DNA of 58,082 bases from Aureobasidium sp. EXF-3400 (lineage: Eukaryota > Ascomycota > Dothideomycetes > Dothideales > Saccotheciaceae): positions 1 through 58,082 of the forward strand of contig SWBL01000328.1 of NCBI GenBank assembly GCA_024195585.1. The letters run 5' to 3'. The notes under the pieces are model-generated. The model had not been told where the DNA came from. It made no database searches and worked only from the letters and a program-made list of their open reading frames with translations. Position numbers and translations under genes: made by a program. Below, piece by piece: positions 52,701 through 58,082 of the stretch; position 1 is the stretch's first letter, and each line of letters opens with the position of its first letter.

Positions 52701-53370
52701 CATGCTGAGAGACGACCTGGGAGATAGTGGTAACGCAAGCACTGCACGTCATGCCCTCAATCGAAAACGTAGCACGAAAGAGCTCAGGCTGTGTAGGCAC
52801 CACAGACTCGAGCTTTTCCTTACCGTCTTCGTCCTCTGAAGAAACAGCACCGCCTTTCTCAATATCAGAGGCATCAACAAAGGGCTGTACCTTCTTCATC
52901 AAGGCTTCTGAAGAACCACAACTCTGCTGCAATTCATCAAGACATTGAGCACACTGCTCCACATGTCTTTTTCTCTTCTTGCTCTTCTCCACTTCGACAT
53001 CTTTGTCCTTCCATGCAGTCTTCCATCGCTGCACAGCTTGCTCCAAGCCCCAGTCTTCATTGATGGTGGCATCCTCAGGCTGCCAAGGTTTGAATGTCGG
53101 TTCCCGGTTCGCTTGTACAACACTGTAGACTTCAAAGCCTGCCTTTTCCAGGGCTGAGATGATGGCGGTGTGCGAGATTGATGTATCGTGGCGGATTGTG
53201 ATTGAGTGTTGGATTATCGAATGGGAGATTGAAGATGGTTGGATAGCCAAGTCTTCTAGACAGAACTGGATGCTTGTGATGCACGAAGGACAGTGGAGAT
53301 TGGATATGAAGAGTGTAGTGGTGGTTGTTGTTACTGCGACCATCTCTTCACTTGTGCGCGGTCGCTCCAT
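49753..53370 (-). CDS. CCC2: copper-transporting P-type ATPase Ccc2 (ATP7-like, P1B)
   Basis: This single-exon gene encodes 1205 residues. The start is the ATG at 53370 in a CCACCATGG context. Four metal-binding HMA-like domains carry LHCPSCITSI (~res 30), GMTCSACVTTI (~208), GMTCTACVRSL (~293) and GMYCHHCPSRI (~375). An additional CAQC pair with a nearby Cys sits in the linker near residue 140. The ATPase core has LTGES (~685), the ion motif CPC in VVACPCGIGLAAPTA (~803), the phosphorylated Asp in DKTGTLTKG (~847), the SHPVARA nucleotide motif and GDGINDSPAL (~1080). Eight membrane segments are expected. In fungi this pump loads copper into the trans-Golgi for ferroxidases and laccases and receives copper from Atx1. 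Confidence 0.94.
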   Translation of the reverse strand: MERPRTSEEMVAVTTTTTTLFISNLHCPSCITSIQFCLEDLAIQPSSISHSIIQHSITIRHDTSISHTAIISALEKAGFEVYSVVQANREPTFKPWQPEDATINEDWGLEQAVQRWKTAWKDKDVEVEKSKKRKRHVEQCAQCLDELQQSCGSSEALMKKVQPFVDASDIEKGGAVSSEDEDGKEKLESVVPTQPELFRATFSIEGMTCSACVTTISQVVSQHAFVQDVNVNLLSNSATVAFLGQNNEKFVAESIEDAGYDVSLSDLEGLGVKKPTNEQTWRATFSITGMTCTACVRSLTAGLEEPEWVESAQVNLISNSATVTFKGTKEGVKDIITIIEDLGFDASIDQVDSIDTVQDQTLERRVVLRMTGMYCHHCPSRILQALSNKFRDEVKIDEECSMTNPLLQLSYQPKPPTLTLRHILETVNGLDAQVQASIVNPPTIEQRSREIHAAERRKILLRFLLCLITAIPTFVIGIVYMTLVKHENAGRKYLMQHIWAGTVSRADWALFILGSVIYFFAADLFHIRSLQGIYLMWKPSSRTPLSHRLLRFGNMNMLISLGTSVAYFASIAALGINATTGDKTMGQGQAYYFDSVVFLTLFLLGGRGMEAWTKAKTGDAVSALGSLRPDTALLVSASDNFTTLDKTPTELLEVGDVVRVLQGSSPPFDGTIIDGKTKFDEASLTGESRLVPKQPGDQVFSGTINKGAPIDVRLTSISGTSMLDQIIKVVREGQTKRAPVERVADILTSRFVPLIVFLGIITWLIWLSLGLSGALPSSYLDSDIGGWPFWSLQFSIAVFVVACPCGIGLAAPTALFVGGGLAAKYGVLVKGGGEAFQEASMLDCVVFDKTGTLTKGTEPAVADCKIFGDEDVSRALMMARALEENSSHPVARAVVDYSKAQVSNGESIQAINVEELPGKGLKGIFTMDSETQITVIIGNEALLADFNVHLDSESRNLIESWKQQGKSIALLSTSLSPENTFTMLAAFSIADPLRPEAATVVKWLQKQGLEVFMISGDNATTANSVGAAVGIPASNIMAGVLPEQKADKIKYLQQTLTPRRSRGLIGSRKQRATVAMCGDGINDSPALATADVSIAIGSGSDVALSTASFVLVTSDLHALVRLLELSHTVFRRVVLNFAWALVYNLIALPVAAGALYAITTSGGKHVRLDPVWASLAMALSSVSVVSSSLLLRTKIPFVGFRASNI

Positions 53371-53864
53371 GGTGGGGGGTGGATAGCAGAAGAACAAGAC
53401 GAGAAAGAGGAAAAATGTGTTTTTGAAATTACCTAGGTCATACGGAGAGGTCTAATGCACCTTCTTAAATAATAGGTTTGATTCTGGTTTGGTCATCTCA
53501 TGGGTTTCCCGCACAAAACGCGCAACACCGGAGAAGGGAACGCACAAAGAGCGCAGAGGCAAATCTCGGGAATAACGGTTAGTCATCCACGAATACGAAT
53601 GTCCTCTTCCGAGTACACACCCTGATGGAGACAGAGGTGGTTCCATTGTCTCTCTATGCAATTCGTCATGAGAGAGCAGACAAATCAATATACATTTCTA
53701 TGGAGGACCATTACTGTGCTGTCGCGGAGGAAGGCCTAGATAATGTAAAGTTTAGATATATCAACGTGTAAGAAACTATATAATAACTAAAGGAAAACGG
53801 AGTATGTGTCAGTTGAATCTACAGGATAAGAAAGTAAGGAAATGTTGCAAGGAAATATTGTCAT
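53371..53864. other. intergenic: CCC2 promoter and MFS 3' region
   Basis: These 494 bp lie between two minus-strand genes. The half next to the MFS gene is AT-rich. No gene is seen; I found no convincing copper-responsive element. Confidence 0.4.
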
Positions 53865-55464
53865 CTACACATCAGCCTCAGAGTCTGACTCGGCATCGAA
53901 CACACTTCTCCATCGCAGCTTCTCAGCGGGAATGTCCTGCCCAACAAGGGGAGCCTCTCTCAGCCTCCAGTTGATGCAGGCACCAGTAAACGACAACACA
54001 GCCAACAACGCCCAAAGTGTCGCATTGATAGCAACCACGGAGTATGCATCCGAGAGATAATAGCTTAGGCCACTAACGCCAACCGCAAGCGCTTTGAAGA
54101 GGTTGGAAAGACCGAGGAGACCGATACTAGTACCAGCGGATGCTGCATTTGGCGCCGCGGAGAACGCAAGCAAGATGGCCAGCACCATTGCTATCTCTGC
54201 GAACAACTCTTTGGCAATTACAGCCACAGTGCTGAATACAGCCCATGATGTGCCTAGGGCTCCCGATACTGTAGCAAGCATAGCAAGGAATGGAATCAAC
54301 ACGTAGATGCCAGGAAAGGTGACAGAGATCCGGCGGTAGGTTGATAGAATGGACACTTTCGACTGAAGTTTTGGCAGAGCGTAAAGCACTCCTATGGCAG
54401 CAACCAGTTTCACAATGGTAATGATCGTGTTCAGTAGGCCACAAGGGAGGCCCATACCGCCCATGTTGGCAGGTGAGTCGGCAAGATGCGGAAGTAGCAC
54501 CTCAAATGTTGACGAGTGTAATGAAAGAATAGAGAAGGAAGCGAGAAGGGTCACAAAAGAGGGCGCCTGGAGAAAGTCGTCAATGCAGATCCTTGTGGGC
54601 TCTTCATCGATATCCACAACCGAGACAGAAAGCAATGCCTCATGGTCCTCAGCTTTGTCAAGCAAGGATGCCTTCTCGCTCTGGAGGCTACCTGCAGCAC
54701 GGGATTCCAAGGTCTACGAAACAGTAAGCATATACACGCTTCGAGCGATCAACGATACTGACCTCGCGCAAGCAAGAAGCCTCGACCAAGAGAATAACAA
54801 GAATCAAGCCAGCGCATGCAATTTGGCCATTCAAAGCAGGCCACTGTAACCAGATTCCAGCAGGCGCGTGTTCGCCAATCTGTCTGACAACCGATTGTAG
54901 AAGCGGACCAATGCCGCCGCAAACCGATATGAGAGGCAAGCGCGACACAGTTCGTAGAGCCTTAGCAGACGGCATACTGAGGTCAGCAAGCATTGCAAGA
55001 GCAGATGTGAAAACGGCTGAACCCATGCAGCCGGCCAAGAATCGCAAAGTGACCCAGCCAGGAAGAGTTGTAGCGAAGCCCATCGAGAGGCAGCAAGCCA
55101 AGGTACCAGTGAGCCCAAGCATAGCTATCGTCTTTCGTCCACTTCTGTCGGTCGCATATCCCCAGAAGACACTGCAGGTGCTTCCAAAGAAATATGCGCA
55201 CTCTAGGAGGCTTCGAATATAGGCTGAGCTGTAATCTGAACAAGCAGTTGAAGAAGCGGCGACAAGCAACGGAATCTGTGCTGATAGAGAGGCCGCCATT
55301 ATGGCTTCGGAGAGAAGCAACAGGTACACCAAAGACCTTTGCCGCGAAGTGCTTTGTTTCGAGGGCTGGAAATCGTCCTCCGCGATCCAAGCCCTTTTCT
55401 CATCATACTGCGCGAAATCCGAGACAGAGTTCGAGGACTGGATCCTACTGTGAGATCTAAACAT
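53865..55464 (-). CDS. major facilitator superfamily transporter
   Basis: Exons are 55464-54763 and 54713-53865, giving 516 residues. About twelve membrane segments are split 6+6 by a ~75-residue acidic cytosolic loop at the exon junction. The MFS motif-A signature between segments 2 and 3 reads GYATDRSGRKTIAMLG. The first half (YLLLLSEAIMAASLSAQIPL, CAYFFGSTCSVFWGY, RFLAGCMGSAVFTSALAML) resembles the ZIF1/YCR023C-type group of drug or metal-chelate efflux proteins. The substrate cannot be told from sequence. The 49-nt intron has donor GTCAGT, which is less usual, and acceptor CGTAG. An acidic end (DAESDSEADV) closes the protein. It is divergent from GID4 with ~800 bp between starts. Confidence 0.87.
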
Positions 55465-56263
55465 GTCGATAGACGAGAAATAACAGGCAAAGAATGAATA
55501 AGGAGTTTCAGCGGCTACAATGATTGACGGTAGTTAGCAAGAAAGAGTGTCTAGACGTGGTCCAGCCACAGGTCAACAAAGGAATGAATAAGTTAGGCAG
55601 AGATAAGAAAAGGGAAAAGGTGTTTGCTGTGGAACAAAAGATGAAGAGGAGCGACAGACGTCTTTGCGAAAGTGCCTTTCATGCTGAGACGATGGCGCGT
55701 ATTATCGGTCCCACAGAATCGTACTCGGGTGACTCGAGACATTAGTAGCTATTTGTAGATCAAGAAATGAAGTCATCGGCAGTGATATACAAGAGCAAGT
55801 TCAAGCCCTATATGATGCTCAACAGCAGTAATGAGTAGCCAGATGTATCTTTGTTATAGACGTTAGTTGGCAGTGGGTTTGGCGCATGTTTGACGAAAGC
55901 CACTAGGAAGGTGCGACGGTAGCGAGCAAGTTGCATCTTCGACAGCCAGTTGCGGATAGCCTCAGCCCTGCTCGGTCGGTTCGACTTTCTTTCGCTCGAG
56001 GCGCGCATTTATTCTTTGTTCTATACAAGTCGATGGTCGTGTGCTGAACGACAAAGGGATCGAAGTATCGAACCAGGCGTCATCGCCGTTGAACCGTCAT
56101 CGCGAAGTCAGTCACAGCCATTCCTACAATCGTTCAACACAGTCGCGGCATACACACCAAGTAGGTGAAGGGCAACAGGGCGTCAAAGATGGATTCTTGT
56201 TCTGATACTATCAGACGTCAACGCAACAGCCGCTGATGTCTGGAACACCGCGACGACAGAACC
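55465..56263. promoter_or_regulatory. divergent promoter region MFS / GID4
   Basis: This 799-bp gap has no other supported gene. A possible 5'-UTR intron of GID4 spans 56161-56214 (GTAGGT donor, TATCAG acceptor), and a uORF follows at 56236. Confidence 0.45.
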
Positions 56264-56283
56264 ATGTCCAATTCAAGCCGTGA
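56236..56283 (+). promoter_or_regulatory. upstream ORF overlapping the GID4 start
   Basis: ATG at 56236 opens a 15-codon frame ending TGA at 56281-56283. It overlaps the GID4 start codon (56264) in a different frame, so translation of the uORF would compete with GID4 initiation. Confidence 0.5.
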
Positions 56284-57721
56284 CCGACAACTATTGCGAG
56301 ACCTGAACCGCCTTGACCGCCGACGAGAAGCAGAGGCAGAAGCCACCGATCGCTCAAACGAAGACGAAACGAGGAGGCAGAGGCTACAGAGAGTGCTTGC
56401 AAGACTCAGTCGATTGGAAGACTCGAGGCCAACCTACGGCGTACCACCGACCCACAACCAGTCCCTCTATGACTGGGCACCTACGAGGACCAGCGAGGAC
56501 CAGCAGGAATCCGACCAAGCCGCCTCGCGCCGTCGCGCCCTGTATCGTCGCCATGACCTGAGAAGCGCTGCCATCATGCAGAATGCCCGGACCAGCGTGC
56601 TCTCGCCCAGTGCAACCCAACGAGATAATCAACACACAAGCGATACTCAAGACGCTCGAAGCGCATACCGACGCACATATCTGGCCGATAGCCCTGCACA
56701 GGAACCATTGCCCTCGACTTCTTTGTCGCGACCATCGCCTCAGATTGAGTCTGCTGTAAACTATCTAGACCATGTACGCGAGTGCTCTTCATATGACGAG
56801 TCGCTGTCTTTAGCCTTGGATCATGGACTCTTTGCACCCGAGTGCTACGATGATCTGATAACAGAGACGGGTAGCTCTCTTCGCCCACAGCCTTCCTCAT
56901 GGCTTGCACCAGGCGCCGTTTTTCGTGGTACCCAGCATACCACAACATCTGCAAAGGCATCCTCTCTTCGTACACCTCCAGCATTCGATGCTACTCGTCC
57001 ATGGCTGGGTCACACTCCGAATCCATACTCTCGTTCGATTCCTCCGTCACTTTCTGCAAATCCTTTTTCATATCTATCGCTACCGCTTCGAGACGTTCAA
57101 GATCGTTGGCCAGTCAAGGTCACAGTTCAAGCCGTCGACCTCGAACGTATGACCATGGCGGGCACCATGGAGGCATTTGACGTTCCTAACACGACACATT
57201 CATCAGCCGAGACAGGCACATCAGCACCCCCAATCACGACATATTTGGAAGGGCAGCTCATTGACTTGAACGTACACACCTTTCTCACCCCTTCGAAATC
57301 ACCAAATCCAGGAGGCATTGCATTTCCTCCAACTACGGCCCAGTCAGATGCCTCATACTGGCGAAATCTACCACCTTTCAGCAGCATGAAATCAGATGAA
57401 GATGTTGCTCGAGCAATGCTGAGCCGAGCACAAATGGACGAAATCATGTCTGAATGGATATTCATGCGTTGGAAGGAGCGTTGCTTCATACATTCCGAAT
57501 CAGATCTCTGTCATGGACACACCGAGCGTCCGACTACTGGTGAGGGAGATGATAATGACTTGAATCACGGCTTGACTATCAGTGGCTTTTACTACGTCAG
57601 TTTGAGGAGAAGTGATGGGAATATTGACGGTCTTTATTTTGATACCAAGACGAGTCCGTACCAACATTTGAGGCTTGCTGCGAGGAGTGGTGGAACGTTT
57701 GGATCATGGCAGTTTAAATGA
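56264..57721 (+). CDS. GID/CTLH substrate receptor Gid4 (Vid24 family)
   Basis: This single-exon gene encodes 485 residues. The N-terminal ~270 residues are Arg-, Ser- and Gln-rich and probably disordered, with an early basic helical stretch. The Vid24 beta-barrel domain spans about residues 285-485. It reads WPVKVTVQAVDLERMTMAGT, TYLEGQLIDLNVHTFLT, YWRNLPPF, WIFMRWKERCFI and TISGFYYVSLRRSDGNIDGL, and ends near YFDTKTSPYQHLRL. Gid4 is the receptor of the GID ubiquitin ligase, which recognises N-terminal proline of gluconeogenic enzymes after glucose return; the related Gid10 is an alternative. The N-terminal extension is much longer than in yeast Gid4. The start codon is overlapped by an out-of-frame uORF, which suggests translational control. 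Confidence 0.88.
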   Translation: MSNSSRDRQLLRDLNRLDRRREAEAEATDRSNEDETRRQRLQRVLARLSRLEDSRPTYGVPPTHNQSLYDWAPTRTSEDQQESDQAASRRRALYRRHDLRSAAIMQNARTSVLSPSATQRDNQHTSDTQDARSAYRRTYLADSPAQEPLPSTSLSRPSPQIESAVNYLDHVRECSSYDESLSLALDHGLFAPECYDDLITETGSSLRPQPSSWLAPGAVFRGTQHTTTSAKASSLRTPPAFDATRPWLGHTPNPYSRSIPPSLSANPFSYLSLPLRDVQDRWPVKVTVQAVDLERMTMAGTMEAFDVPNTTHSSAETGTSAPPITTYLEGQLIDLNVHTFLTPSKSPNPGGIAFPPTTAQSDASYWRNLPPFSSMKSDEDVARAMLSRAQMDEIMSEWIFMRWKERCFIHSESDLCHGHTERPTTGEGDDNDLNHGLTISGFYYVSLRRSDGNIDGLYFDTKTSPYQHLRLAARSGGTFGSWQFK

Positions 57722-58015
57722 GTTTGGTGTTGAGACAGTCGAATGACATCCGCTTTATCGCATACATGAATGACCAAGCACTCTTGGGTATGAGAGCTGT
57801 GCAACATGAAAGATCACAATTCACGACAGTAGAATGATATGCGCATGTAGATGTGTTTGGGGGAGTTTTCTCATTCCATTTTGAACTTGTCTGCCATTGC
57901 CGATCCTAAACACCAGTGCCCGATCCTCCGTCCTGTTTGTTGACGTGATTGATGATTGTTCGGGAAGCTCGGTAGTTTTTAATAGAAAGACGCGGCGTAA
58001 AGCGCAATGAAGCGT

Positions 58016-58082
58016 TTACTGCTCGGTCTGGAAGTAGTTGAGGAGGATGGAGCGCTCCTGCGACTCCTCACCCCAGTCCTTG
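58016..58082 (-). CDS. 3' end of a gene running in from the right edge (partial)
   Basis: On the minus strand the last 21 codons read KDWGEESQERSILL followed by NYFQTEQ and a TAA stop (58016-58018). Composition and codon use look coding, but the fragment is too short to identify. It converges with GID4 across about 294 bp that hold no other gene. Confidence 0.55.
   Translation of the reverse strand, partial: KDWGEESQERSILLNYFQTEQ

Noticed and set aside
53371..53397. nine-residue extension of the copper ATPase from 53397
   Set aside because: The codon there is TTG; the first ATG in good context is at 53370.
1..58082. tRNA, rRNA, CRISPR or telomeric repeats
   Set aside because: I scanned for tRNA B-box-like motifs, regular direct repeats with spacers and TTAGGG-type repeats and saw none that hold up by eye; a tool search could still find a divergent one.

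Overview
This window looks like gene-dense nuclear DNA from a filamentous ascomycete (Pezizomycotina; a Dothideomycete is my guess from overall protein flavour, not demonstrated). The reasons are short introns (about 45-120 nt) with GT..AG ends, eukaryotic housekeeping genes on both strands at roughly one per 2 kb, and fungal-only families (Pal1, Kre2-type mannosyltransferase, ArAE_2/Bre4-type membrane protein, Dsc/Tul1 ligase, ccg-6-like GPI protein). I see no plasmid, phage, CRISPR, tRNA or rRNA features. I place 28 genes that are complete or nearly so, plus the last codons of one more at the right edge.

Layout. 1-11 kb: a membrane-anchored ubiquitin protease, the ribosome-biogenesis protein Alb1, a large Bre4-like membrane protein and an unrecognised 397-residue protein. 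This block lies between two inverted copies of a ~118-bp foldback repeat (480-596 and 10621-10739). 11-21 kb: a small ankyrin protein, splicing factor SF3b5, the SMC5/6 subunit Nse3, the COMPASS subunit Spp1, the Phe-tRNA synthetase beta chain and the PP2A scaffold Tpd3. 22-32 kb: a GPI-anchored wall protein, an L-arabinitol/sorbitol dehydrogenase, an unrecognised 770-residue membrane protein and a Golgi mannosyltransferase. 32-44 kb: a DUF4604 protein, the Golgi/endosome Dsc E3 ligase Tul1, mitofusin Fzo1, ESCRT-III Vps2, a PP2C phosphatase, Pol III subunit C11 and Mediator Med31. 44-58 kb: Pal1, a Rad51-like protein with ruined nucleotide-binding motifs, a twin-CX9C complex I subunit, an unrecognised coiled-coil protein, the copper ATPase Ccc2, an MFS transporter and a Gid4/Vid24 substrate receptor.

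The genes do not form a metabolic cluster. They are mainly housekeeping genes in divergent and convergent pairs. Some share themes: membrane ubiquitin/quality control (Ubp1/16-like, Tul1, Gid4), membrane trafficking and organelle shape (Fzo1, Vps2, Ccc2, Kre2-like) and chromatin/transcription (Nse3, Spp1, Med31, Rpc11). Exon boundaries were read by eye from splice signals, reading frame and family expectation. Parts that deserve a second look are the inverted foldback repeat pair, the Asp replacing the last RING ligand in Tul1, the Rad51-like protein lacking Walker residues, an overlapping uORF on GID4, and several very small exons.
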